A DNA stretch of 64,000 nucleotides, from assembly GCA_013414765.1 (NCBI GenBank), contig CP058708.1, positions 1,979,553 through 2,043,552 of the forward strand, written 5' to 3'. Position numbers and translations under genes: made by a program. Below the pieces are notes generated by a model. That model was not told the DNA's origin, did no database searches, and saw nothing but the letters and a program-made list of their open reading frames with translations. Below, piece after piece: positions 36,117-53,650 of the stretch. Position 1 is the stretch's first letter; each line of letters opens with the position of its first letter. The stretch is from Candidatus Accumulibacter cognatus (GTDB taxonomy: Bacteria; Pseudomonadota; Gammaproteobacteria; Burkholderiales; Rhodocyclaceae).

Positions 36117-36967
36117 GCTATACAACGCTGGTCAGCAGCTCCGTCCTTGCCGATCATCTCCGTGACCCCGGCTGGCGTGTCTTCGATTGCCGTCATCAAC
36201 TGAGCGAACCGGCTGCAGGCCGTCGCGCCTACGCGCACGCTCACCTGCCGGGCGCCTTCTTCCTGCATCTCGACCAGGATCTGTCGGGACCTATGAATGG
36301 TCGCAACGGTCGTCACCCCTTGCCTGATCCACGCCTGCTGGCCGACAAGCTGGGAGCCGCGGGCGTCGCCATGGACACGCAGGTGGTCGCCTATGACGAC
36401 GCCGGTGGCGCCTTTGCCAGCCGGCTGTGGTGGTTGCTGCGCTGGCTTGGCCATGATCGCGTTGCGGTTCTCGACGGTGGCATTGATCGCTGGCGGGCAG
36501 AGGGGCGGCCGCTGGTCACCGATATTCCGAATTCACCGCCGGTAGTGCTGGAAGTCGATCTGCGTGACGTGCTGACCAGCAGCGACGCGGTGCTCGACAG
36601 TCTTGGGCAGGGCGGCTTCTGCCTGATCGATGCACGTTCCCCTGACCGCTTTCGTGGCGAGAACGAAACCCTCGATCCGGTCGGCGGGCATATTCCCGGC
36701 GCGCGCAACCGCTTCTTCCGCGACAATCTCGACGCAGACGGCTGCTTTCGCCCGGCCGGTGAATTGCGCCGCGAGTTTCTGGCCCTGCTGGCCGGTTGTT
36801 CGCCAGCGCAGGCGGTGATGTCTTGCGGTTCCGGCGTCACCGCCTGTCACAACCTGCTGGCGATGGAAGTCGCCGGATTGCCGGGCGCGCGGCTCTATGC
36901 CGGCTCGTGGAGCGAGTGGTGCAGTGACCCGGCGCGGCCAGTGGCCTGTCAGGCTCCCGCAGTCTGA
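36113..36967 (+). CDS. sseA: 3-mercaptopyruvate sulfurtransferase (rhodanese family)
   Basis: A 284-residue tandem rhodanese protein. The C-terminal domain has the active-site loop around Cys238, CGSGVTACH. CGSGVTA is the loop of SseA-type enzymes that move sulfur from 3-mercaptopyruvate; thiosulfate-specific rhodaneses have CRxGxx[RT] instead. Conserved segments are DAGGAFASRLWWLLRWLGH and GGHIPGARNRFF. The GTG start overlaps the previous stop. It is convergent with the tetR gene. Confidence 0.88.
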   Translation: MSYTTLVSSSVLADHLRDPGWRVFDCRHQLSEPAAGRRAYAHAHLPGAFFLHLDQDLSGPMNGRNGRHPLPDPRLLADKLGAAGVAMDTQVVAYDDAGGAFASRLWWLLRWLGHDRVAVLDGGIDRWRAEGRPLVTDIPNSPPVVLEVDLRDVLTSSDAVLDSLGQGGFCLIDARSPDRFRGENETLDPVGGHIPGARNRFFRDNLDADGCFRPAGELRREFLALLAGCSPAQAVMSCGSGVTACHNLLAMEVAGLPGARLYAGSWSEWCSDPARPVACQAPAV

Positions 36968-36970
36968 CGG

Positions 36971-37011
36971 TCATGACTTTTCCAGAAATCTCGAAGTCAT
37001 GGAAGTCATGA
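36971..37011. repeat. Inverted repeat between convergent sseA and tetR
   Basis: TCATGACTT (36971-36979) and AAGTCATGA (37003-37011) form a perfect 9-bp stem with a 23-nt loop that holds a further GAAGTCATGG. It lacks a T tract. A related GATCATGAAAGTCATGACC block lies at 17123-17141, so this may be a dispersed short repeat. Confidence 0.45.
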
Positions 37012-37022
37012 ATACACGGTTT

Positions 37023-37607
37023 TCACATTAACAACAGATCGGCAGCGGCAGCAGCGATCTGGTCGAGCGACAGCGCACCGTCCGCCCGGTACCACTGGCT
37101 GCTCCAGTTGAGCATGCCGAAGAGCAACAGGCGTAGCGGCGCTGCCGAACTGCGCAGTTTGCCGATGGCTGCAAGTTCGTCAAGCGTTGCCTGCCACGTT
37201 TCCTGGTAGCGGTCAGTGACCGTGGCGATTTCGGCCCTCGCCGCGGCGTCGAGTGCGCGCGATTCGTAGAGCAGCATCGGCACTTGGCAATCGCCTTCGA
37301 GAAGATTCCCGAGATGGACGCGGATCATTACCCGCAGGCGCTGCGCGGGGTCGACAATGTCCTCGCTGGCTGCCTGCAGGCGCCGGTAGCCCGTCTCCAG
37401 GCCCGCGATCATCGCCGCCTTGAGCAGTTCCTGCTTGCTGCGGAAATGGTAGAAGGGGCTGCCTGAGCGCATGCCGACAGCCTCGGCAATGTCACGCGTG
37501 GTGGTCGCGTCAAAACCTTTCTCGACGAACAGGCGGGCCGCCGCTTGCAACAGTTCTTCGCGGCGGTTCGCTTCCAGCGTGCCTTGCCGTTTGCGGCCGG
37601 CCGGCAT
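37023..37607 (-). CDS. TetR-family transcriptional regulator
   Basis: A 194-residue repressor. The helix-turn-helix is RREELLQAAARLFVEKGFDA then TTTRDIAEAVGMRSGSPFYH at the N terminus, with a ligand-binding C-terminal helical domain. The start at 37607 is preferred, because the open frame to 37790 reads into fadH without family similarity. It lies 5 nt downstream of fadH in the same operon. It is likely to control fadH, with an acyl-CoA or an unsaturated acid as effector, and may bind the palindrome upstream of fadH. The effector is inferred. Confidence 0.88.
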   Translation of the reverse strand: MPAGRKRQGTLEANRREELLQAAARLFVEKGFDATTTRDIAEAVGMRSGSPFYHFRSKQELLKAAMIAGLETGYRRLQAASEDIVDPAQRLRVMIRVHLGNLLEGDCQVPMLLYESRALDAAARAEIATVTDRYQETWQATLDELAAIGKLRSSAAPLRLLLFGMLNWSSQWYRADGALSLDQIAAAAADLLLM

Positions 37608-37612
37608 GGCGA

Positions 37613-39968
<2,356 letters not shown>

Positions 39969-40652
39969 ATGCGTATTCTCATCGTCGACGACGAATCTGC
40001 GATTTCCGATACCCTGGCCTATGCTCTGCAAGCCGACGGGTTCGCCAGCGATTGCTGCACCCTCGGCGCCGAAGCGCTGGCCCGGCTGGATGCCGGCGAT
40101 CACGACCTGGTCGTCCTCGATGTCGGGCTGCCGGACATGAGCGGCTTTGACGTATGTCGTGTCCTGCGGCGGCGCTCGGACGTGCCGGTGATTTTTCTCA
40201 CCGCCCGCTCCGACGAGGTGGACCGCATCGTCGGTCTGGAACTCGGCGCCGACGATTATGTGGCCAAACCCTTCAGCCCCCGCGAAGTGGTTTCCCGTGT
40301 CCGCGCCATTTTGCGTCGCACCCGGCCAGAGTGGCCCGCAGGTTCCCCAGCGATCACCGCGCCGGTACGGTTTACGGTCGATGGCGATGGCATGCGCATC
40401 GCCTACCACGGTATCTGGCTCGATCTGACACGCTACGAGTATCTTCTGCTGGCCTTGTTGCTGACACGGCCGGGGCGCATTCTGAGTCGCGGCCAGATCA
40501 TGGAAAACGTCTGGCAGGATTGCGGTGAAAGCCTGGAGCGCACAGTCGATACCCACATCAAGACCCTGCGCAACAAGTTGCGGGCGGTGCGGGTCGACGA
40601 GGAGCCGATCCGGACCCACCGCGGTCTGGGCTACAGCATCGCCGTTCGCTAG
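39969..40652 (+). CDS. creB: CreB-like OmpR-family response regulator
   Basis: A 227-residue regulator starting at the ATG of 39969. The N-terminal receiver has Asp51 (VVLDVGLPDMSGFDVC) and the switch residues FLTARSDEV and DYVAKPFSPREV. The C-terminal winged helix is ILSRGQIMENVWQDCGESLE with THRGLGYSI. The receiver matches CreB of E. coli more closely than other OmpR-type regulators (LDVGLPD, EVDR, LEIGADDYVAKPFSPREV), from memory. With creC 11 nt later it forms a two-component pair tied to carbon-source signals and envelope stress. Confidence 0.9.
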   Translation: MRILIVDDESAISDTLAYALQADGFASDCCTLGAEALARLDAGDHDLVVLDVGLPDMSGFDVCRVLRRRSDVPVIFLTARSDEVDRIVGLELGADDYVAKPFSPREVVSRVRAILRRTRPEWPAGSPAITAPVRFTVDGDGMRIAYHGIWLDLTRYEYLLLALLLTRPGRILSRGQIMENVWQDCGESLERTVDTHIKTLRNKLRAVRVDEEPIRTHRGLGYSIAVR

Positions 40653-40663
40653 GCCGGTCGCCG

Positions 40664-42091
40664 ATGAACATTTCCGTTCGCTTGTTCATCGGCTATTTCC
40701 TGGTCGTCGGTCTGGCGGCGTGGTTCGTGCTCAACATTTTCATGCGCGAGGCCGAACCGGGAATCCGACAGGCCACCGAGGAAACCCTGGTCGATACGGC
40801 GCATGTCCTCGCCGAACTGGCCGCGCCGGATCTCGCCAGCGGCAGGATGGCCGATGGCGAGTTCGCCAGTGCCCTGGCGGCGGCACGCCAACGTTCGCCG
40901 CAAGCAAGCATCTGGGGCGTACGGAAGGACAGCATCGACTTTCGCGTATACATCACCGACGACCTGGGGCGGGTGGTCTTTGACTCCGAAGGTCTGGCCC
41001 TGGGCGCAGATTATTCGCAATGGCGCGACGTGGCGCGCGTGCTGAAGGGCGAATATGGCGCCCGCAGCACGCGCGCACAAGCCGACGACGCCAGCTCGTC
41101 GGTGATGTACGTGGCCGCACCGATCCGTCACCAGGGGCGGCTGCTCGGCGTGCTCTCGGTGGCCAAGCCGCTATCCAGCGTCCTGCCCTACGTCGGCCAC
41201 GCCGAGCAGCGCGTGAAACGAGCCGGCTATATCCTGCTGGCCGCTTCGGCACTGATCGGGGTGGTATTCTCGGCCTGGCTGAGCTGGTCGATCAACCGCT
41301 TACGGATTTACGCCCGCGACGTCTCCGAAGGCCGCCAGGCCGACCCGCCGACCTCTGGCGGCCGTCAGTTCTCCGAACTGGCACGCGCGCTGGCGCTGAT
41401 GCGCGAACGCCTTGAAGGCAAGCAATACGTCGAACGTTACGTTCAGAACTTGGCGCATGAAATGAAGAGCCCGCTTTCGGCGATCATCGGCGCCGCCGAA
41501 ATCCTCGAAGGCCGCCCTGCCGACGACGATCGGCGGCGTTTTGCGCTCAGTGTCGGCGAGCAGGCGCGCCGACTGCAGGGGATCATCGAACGAATGCTGA
41601 TGCTGGCGCGGGTCGAGCAACTGCAGGCGCCGGAAGACGCAGTCCCGGTTGACCTCAACGAGCTGCTGCAGCGTTGCGTCGACGAGCGGAGTCTGCCGCT
41701 GCAGGCCCGACGGCTGAGCTGCTCGTTCGCCATCGGCGAGTCGCTCGGCGTGCGTGGCGACCCTTTCCTGTTGCAGCAGGCACTACTCAACCTGCTCGAC
41801 AACGCGATCGCCTTTTCGCTGACCGGAGGAAACATCGAAATCGCCCTGCAGCGTCGCGATCAACACGCCGAGGTAACGGTTCGCGATCATGGCAGTGGCG
41901 CTCCGGACTACGCCCTGCCGCAGGTCTTCGACCGTTTCTACTCGCTGGCGAGCCCCTCCAGCGGCCAGAAGAGTTCGGGCCTGGGGCTCGCGCTGGTACG
42001 CGAAGTCGCGCGCCTGCACGGCGGTGAAGCCGATTTCGGCAACCATCCCGAGGGCGGTGCCGTGGCCCGCCTGCTGCTGCCGTCGGCCTGA
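40664..42091 (+). CDS. creC: CreC-like sensor histidine kinase
   Basis: A 475-residue sensor kinase with two membrane helices (about 6-26 and 186-208). A periplasmic domain lies between them, with the CreC-typical GARSTRAQADDASSSVMYVA and RLLGVLSVAKPLSSVL. A HAMP region, phospho-acceptor NLAHEMKSPLSAIIGAAEIL and an ATPase domain ending GQKSSGLGLALVREVARLHG follow. The order and sequence signatures agree with E. coli CreC. The following gene, a CreD remnant, is broken. Confidence 0.92.
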   Translation: MNISVRLFIGYFLVVGLAAWFVLNIFMREAEPGIRQATEETLVDTAHVLAELAAPDLASGRMADGEFASALAAARQRSPQASIWGVRKDSIDFRVYITDDLGRVVFDSEGLALGADYSQWRDVARVLKGEYGARSTRAQADDASSSVMYVAAPIRHQGRLLGVLSVAKPLSSVLPYVGHAEQRVKRAGYILLAASALIGVVFSAWLSWSINRLRIYARDVSEGRQADPPTSGGRQFSELARALALMRERLEGKQYVERYVQNLAHEMKSPLSAIIGAAEILEGRPADDDRRRFALSVGEQARRLQGIIERMLMLARVEQLQAPEDAVPVDLNELLQRCVDERSLPLQARRLSCSFAIGESLGVRGDPFLLQQALLNLLDNAIAFSLTGGNIEIALQRRDQHAEVTVRDHGSGAPDYALPQVFDRFYSLASPSSGQKSSGLGLALVREVARLHGGEADFGNHPEGGAVARLLLPSA

Positions 42092-42111
42092 CTTCACCCT
42101 CGATTCACAGG

Positions 42112-42354
42112 GCCGCATCGGCCTGTATTGCCCTGATCGGGACCTATCTGGCCGGCACGCTCGCTGATCGCCGCCAGGGCTATACCTTCGCGGCGGCGCT
42201 GGCCGGTCTCTATGGCATCCTGCTCTCCTAGGACAACTCGCTGCTGATGGGCAGCGTGCTGCACTTTCTGGCACCTGGCGCGATCATGCTGGCAACGCGG
42301 CGCATCGACTGGTACCGGATCGGCCCGGCGCTCGCTGCCCGGCCGAGCGAATGA
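42112..42354 (+). pseudogene. creD: creD remnant (inner membrane protein, C-terminal fragment)
   Basis: Directly after creC, one frame reads AASACIALIGTYLAGTLADR and LYGILL, a TAG at 42229-42231, then NSLLMGSVLHFLAPGAIMLA, TRRIDWYRIGPALA and a TGA at 42352. This matches the last membrane helices and the NIDWY-type end of E. coli CreD. The roughly 350-residue N-terminal part is missing, because creC ends only about 20 nt upstream. An in-frame stop adds to the loss, so the gene cannot work. The family assignment is from memory of CreD. Confidence 0.75.
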
Positions 42355-42889
42355 GCCCTCGTCATGCTCCGGTCCCTGTTTCGATGCTGTCGTACTGCCC
42401 TGGCCTGGGCGACGCTGCTTGCCTTGCTGAGCATTGCCTGGAACCTCAAGCATCCGCCGCTATATAAGTTGCGCGCCGGTGAAGCGACGCTTCTGCTGGC
42501 TGACGCGGCGAAACCTGCGGGTGGACAATGTCGCCACTCTCGCCGCCGGGATCGCCAGGCTTCGAAGGGCCTGCGGTTGACGAGCTAGCCGGTGAGGACG
42601 TTTTATGAAAAACCTGGCCCCGAGCTGCCGCTGGTCTCGGCTGCGTACGAGGCGTTGTGCAACGCGCACCCGTGATGGATCGTCTGCGAGGGGACTACGG
42701 CGACCGCCACGGGCGGGCAGGCGCAAGCGACGATCTTCCCCTGCGGCCTCCTTGCCTCCGGCAACTGCAAACTACTGCTGCGCAGCATACAGGACGAGCA
42801 CGAGGTGCAGTGTATTGTGACTTCAGAAACTTGAGCGGCTGGAACTTGCGGAGGCCACGCCATTCATCCAACACCCGGAGTTCAGCGTC
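42355..42889 (+). other. Stretch without intact gene after the creD remnant
   Basis: No supported gene. A short frame at 42364-42588 starts with a hydrophobic segment (TALAWATLLALLSIAWNLKH) like a membrane anchor, then loses coding character. A later frame reads ELPLVSAAYEALCNA followed by a stop. Both could be decayed gene pieces, but no family was recognised. Confidence 0.35.
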
Positions 42890-42930
42890 GCGCGACGAGC
42901 TGTATGTGCTGCTCGTCGCGCATATTTCTT
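42890..42930 (+). terminator. Strong hairpin, probable Rho-independent terminator
   Basis: GCGCGACGAGC (42890-42900) and GCTCGTCGCGC (42911-42921) form a perfect 11-bp stem with a 10-nt loop, followed by ATATTTCTTCC. The T tract is interrupted but the stem is very stable. It would end transcription from the cre region before the cytochrome gene. Confidence 0.65.
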
Positions 42931-43161
42931 CCACTGCTGAGTGAATCGTGGCGGCCGTGGCCGCTGCTGCTGCACGGCAGTAGCAGGGCTGTAACAATGC
43001 CTTCCGGTGACCCCGGGAAGACAGCAGTGGCCGGCACAAGCCGCGCTTCTCAGAGCATTACCCCAGGCATGGCGTGAGCGGCGGCGGGTCGGCACCGAGC
43101 GACAAACGAGCCAGCGCGGGCACGCAGTGCTACCATTGCCAATCCCTTCACTGTTCCACCA

Positions 43162-45495
43162 ATGATGACCCGAAAAACCAGGCGACAGGTCACTGCACCG
43201 GTGTCGGCAGCCACCGTCGTGAAGGCTTCCGAGGCTGCCTCACCGGGTGCTCAGGCGTCGCAGAAGCACAGAACCCTGCTGGCCGTAGGCTCGCTGCTGC
43301 TCCTGGCCCTCGTGATCGGCAGCGTGCTTTACTCGATGCGCGGCCGGTTTGCGGACTCGCCGGCCGACACTACAGCAATGGGTATCCCTGAAGAAGGCAG
43401 GCAATCGAGCTACGTCGGAGCCGCTGTCTGCAGAACCTGCCACGAAGCCGAATACCGGGCGTGGTCCGGATCGAATCACGATCGAGCGATGCAGGCAACG
43501 AGTCCGGACACGGTCCTTGGCGATTTCGCTGACGCGAGGTTCCGTCAGCATGGCGTCGAATCCCGCTTTTACCGGCGTGGCGACCGCTTCTTCGTGCGTA
43601 CGGACGGTCCAGACGGCAAGCTTGCCGACTACGAGATCAGCTACACCTTCGGTGTCTACCCCCTGCAGCAGTATCTGATCGCGTTTCCCGGCGGCCGCTA
43701 CCAGGCACTGTCGATCGCCTGGGATTCGCGCCCGAAAGCACAGGGCGGACAACGCTGGTTCCACCTGCAACCCGATCGCCGGGTTGACCATAAGGATCCG
43801 CTGCACTGGAGCGGAAACTACCAGAATTGGGCCCTGCAGTGCGCCGAATGCCACTCGACCGGCCTGCGTAAGGGCTACGATAAAACCAGCAACACATATC
43901 ACACTACCTACAGCGAAATCAGCGTTGCCTGCGAGGCCTGTCATGGTCAGGGTTCGAGGCACGTGGAGTGGGCTAACAGGGTACGACCACCCTATCCGGC
44001 GCAGGGCGACATCGGGCTCTCGCGGCTCGGCAGCAATTGGAACGAGGCATGGAAGTTTCCGGCTGATGGCGCCCGCGTTGCCATGCGCGGAAACCCTGCC
44101 GACCCTGCCGGAATGAACGTCTGCGCCCCGTGCCACGCACGTCGTTCGACCTTGAGCGAGGAGCGAAAGCCGGGAGCGGTGCTTGAAGACAGCCACCGGC
44201 TGGCAATGCTCACCGCCCCCAATTACCATGCCGATGGCCAGCAGCGTGAGGAAGTCTATGTATGGGCTTCCTTCCTGCAGAGCAAAATGTGGCAGAGCGG
44301 TGTCACCTGCATGGACTGCCACGATCCGCACTCGCTGCAGACCCGTGCTGCGGGCAATGCCCTCTGCAATCGCTGCCACAATGACACGGTGTATGACGTA
44401 CCGGGACACCACCGGCACCTGAGCGGCAGCAAGGGTGCGCAATGCATCAACTGCCACATGCCAACGCAGAACTACATGGTGATCCACGCCCGGCAGGACC
44501 ACAGCCTGCGCGTTCCTCGCCCCGACCTCTCGCTCTCGCTGGGGACGCCGAATGCCTGCAACCAGTGCCACCGCGACCGCAAGCCGGAGTGGGCAGCTAG
44601 TGCCATGGATCGATGGTACGGCACGAGCTGGCGTGATCGCTCGAGCTACGGACCGACCCTGCATGCAGGAGCAACGCGCGGCGTACTGGCGCTGCCCGAC
44701 CTTCTCGACCTCGCGCGCAACACCGTGGCACCGGGCATCATCCGGGCAACTGCAGCAACCCTTGCCCAGTCGCACGCCACTCCGGCAACGCTGCAGACGG
44801 CGCGCCAGCTGCTCACGGACCCGGATCCTCTTGTTCGTATCGCTGCGCTCGGTCTGCTCGCTCCGGCACCGCCCCAGATCCGCATCCAGACCGCAGCGCC
44901 GCTGCTCTCGGACCCGTTACGCGGCGTCCGCATAGAGGCGGCCCGCATCCTCGCAGACATCCCCGCCGACCGCCTCGGCGCCGAGCGACAGGCAGCACAG
45001 GCCGCGGCGATGCAGGAATACCAGGTCGCACTCGACCTGGAGGCCGACTGGCCGTCAGGTCGGCTCAACCTCGGCATCCTGCGTTTGCGGCAGGGGCGCA
45101 GCGATGAGGCGGTGGCAGCCTTCGAACAGGCGATCGTGCTCGATCCACTGTTCGGACCGGCCTACGTCAACCTTGCCGACGTCCTGCGCCAGCTTGGCCG
45201 CGACGCCGAGGGGGAAGGCGTGCTACGGCGTGGACTCGCCCACATGCCGCGCAATGCTGACCTGCACCATGCGCTTGGATTGATGTTCGTACGCCAGGGC
45301 GACCAGCGGGCAGCGCTCAGGGAACTCTCCGAGGCCGCACGCCTTGCCCCGGACAATCCCCGCTTTCTTTACGTCGAAGCGATTGCCTTGCACAGTGCCG
45401 GTAGGCGGGGCGAAGCCCTGGCGCTGCTGCATCGCGCCAACCAACGACACCCCGGCAACATCGAAATTCTTGCCGCCCTGACTGCTCTCCAGTAA
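43162..45495 (+). CDS. Octahaem cytochrome c with HEAT-like and TPR regions
   Basis: A 777-residue protein with an N-terminal membrane anchor or signal (about 37-58). It has eight CxxCH motifs: CRTCH (90-94), CAECH, CEACH, CAPCH, CMDCH, CNRCH, CINCH and CNQCH. It then has HEAT-like repeats (TPATLQTARQLLTDPDPLVR) and TPRs (GRLNLGILRLRQGRSDEAVA, FEQAIVLDPLFGPAYVNLAD). Multihaem cytochromes of the NrfA/c554 super-group carry electrons or reduce nitrogen or sulfur compounds. No family-defining catalytic motif was seen, so the substrate is open. The TPR tail suggests a docking role. The start is ATG 43162 or 43165, without a clear ribosome site. Confidence 0.88.
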   Translation: MMTRKTRRQVTAPVSAATVVKASEAASPGAQASQKHRTLLAVGSLLLLALVIGSVLYSMRGRFADSPADTTAMGIPEEGRQSSYVGAAVCRTCHEAEYRAWSGSNHDRAMQATSPDTVLGDFADARFRQHGVESRFYRRGDRFFVRTDGPDGKLADYEISYTFGVYPLQQYLIAFPGGRYQALSIAWDSRPKAQGGQRWFHLQPDRRVDHKDPLHWSGNYQNWALQCAECHSTGLRKGYDKTSNTYHTTYSEISVACEACHGQGSRHVEWANRVRPPYPAQGDIGLSRLGSNWNEAWKFPADGARVAMRGNPADPAGMNVCAPCHARRSTLSEERKPGAVLEDSHRLAMLTAPNYHADGQQREEVYVWASFLQSKMWQSGVTCMDCHDPHSLQTRAAGNALCNRCHNDTVYDVPGHHRHLSGSKGAQCINCHMPTQNYMVIHARQDHSLRVPRPDLSLSLGTPNACNQCHRDRKPEWAASAMDRWYGTSWRDRSSYGPTLHAGATRGVLALPDLLDLARNTVAPGIIRATAATLAQSHATPATLQTARQLLTDPDPLVRIAALGLLAPAPPQIRIQTAAPLLSDPLRGVRIEAARILADIPADRLGAERQAAQAAAMQEYQVALDLEADWPSGRLNLGILRLRQGRSDEAVAAFEQAIVLDPLFGPAYVNLADVLRQLGRDAEGEGVLRRGLAHMPRNADLHHALGLMFVRQGDQRAALRELSEAARLAPDNPRFLYVEAIALHSAGRRGEALALLHRANQRHPGNIEILAALTALQ

Positions 45496-45869
45496 TTCGC
45501 TATTAAGAAGTGTGGTGCAGTTGATGCGTATTTCGCGGAACGTGACCGGTCGTTTCGCGTCATGGTGATCGGTGGAGAGATGCTGCATGGATAAGGTTGA
45601 ATGTTACCTCAATCGGTCACGCTGTTGATGAAATGGCGGTCTCGCTTTCGCGAAATGGCGGTCACGGGAGCGAGAAATGGATGAGGGCCAGCCCTGTTAC
45701 AGTGTAACGAAGGGTGCGTTGAGGGGGCGGTCAAGGGCGGGCGCAGCCCGGCGAAGCGAACCCTTGAGGGCCCCCTCAACGCGGATACACTCCAGGGCTT
45801 GGGGCTGGTTGCGGATTTTCGCAGCCTGCCCCCGAGCCCGTCCGGCGGCGAGGACTTCCCCGCCCTGGG
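45496..45869. repeat. Intergenic stretch with tandem GAAATGGCGGTC repeats
   Basis: 374 nt without a gene. GAAATGGCGGTC occurs at 45630-45641 and 45652-45663, with a 22-nt spacing, and a partial copy GAAATGG follows near 45674. Multiple direct repeats of this size are seen at ends of some insertion sequences, such as the IS21 family, so this may be a leftover element end. The next 180 nt are G/C-rich with GAGGGGGC and GGCCCCCTC arms. Confidence 0.45.
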
Positions 45870-46065
45870 GGGTTCGAGCATGTTCATACGCCCAAACATG
45901 GATCCTGGCTCAAGCTCATCGAGTGTGCATTCTCCAAAATGGCGCGCACTTTCTTCCGCCACATCCGTGTCGCATCCGTCGATGAACTCAAGTCCGGTAT
46001 CCTCAAAGGCATAGATGAAATGAATCAGGCGCCCGTGGTCTTTCGGTGGAAGAAGTCCGATATGG
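45870..46065 (+). pseudogene. IS630-family transposase, C-terminal remnant
   Basis: One frame encodes FEHVHTPKHGSWLKLIECAF, SKMARTFFRHIRVASVDELK and GILKGIDEMNQAPVVFRWKK. This is the conserved C terminus of IS630-family transposases: the DDE motif's last Glu (LIE), the SKMARTFLRHIR block and VVHRWKKF. The N-terminal two thirds are absent and the frame runs on into unrelated repeats instead of stopping. It lies immediately outside the palindromic repeats that end at the hybrid kinase gene. Confidence 0.82.
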
Positions 46066-46198
46066 GAGCCGCATGGTTTGTATTGATATTCGAGGAACGA
46101 TCTACTGGCCGTCCGAAACGCATCAAGAGTCATCGGGTATTCCGTGGAATCCAGAACATTACAAGGTTCATAAAAGTGCTTGACCGGAAATACAGTTT

Positions 46199-46313
46199 CT
46201 CCCCCCTTGCGGGGGAGGATGAGAGAGGGGGCAAAATCGCACCACAACGCCTTGAATTCAGGGTAGGTGACTATCATCCCCCACACCGGCACTCCCCCCA
46301 CAAAGGGGGAGTG
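46199..46313. repeat. Pair of C/G-rich palindromes next to the hybrid kinase
   Basis: One hairpin has TCTCCCCCC and GGGGGAG arms around TTGC at 46197-46216, followed by GAGAGAGGGGGC. A second has CACTCCCCC (46290-46298) and GGGGGAGTG (46305-46313) around CACAAA. They lie in the 281 nt between the IS630 remnant and the 3' end of the kinase gene and could end transcription from the kinase. This type is a dispersed palindrome in several gammaproteobacterial and Accumulibacter-type genomes (from memory). Confidence 0.6.
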
Positions 46314-46346
46314 GGACTGATTCCAGAGGCGTTTTTAGATAATCTT

Positions 46347-53486
<7,140 letters not shown>

Positions 53487-53650
53487 ATGGGCGCTCGGTC
53501 TATCGAGGTTGACAGACCAGAATCAGGCAAAGATGTGAGTAATATCTTCCATAAAGACAAATAATCGGCTTTCCGGCATCAAACCATGTAGGTCATTGTA
53601 CACAATACACATATTGGTCTTGCTCTTGATCTTGGCGGTACGCTGTCGAT

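Noticed and set aside
42364-42588. Small membrane-like ORF after creD
   Set aside because: A hydrophobic start but no ribosome site, no conserved family and a loss of coding character after about 45 codons; kept only as a possible remnant.
45609-46301. 230-residue minus-strand open frame
   Set aside because: It is antisense to the IS630 transposase remnant and to palindromic repeats; the residues mirror those elements and no family character was found.
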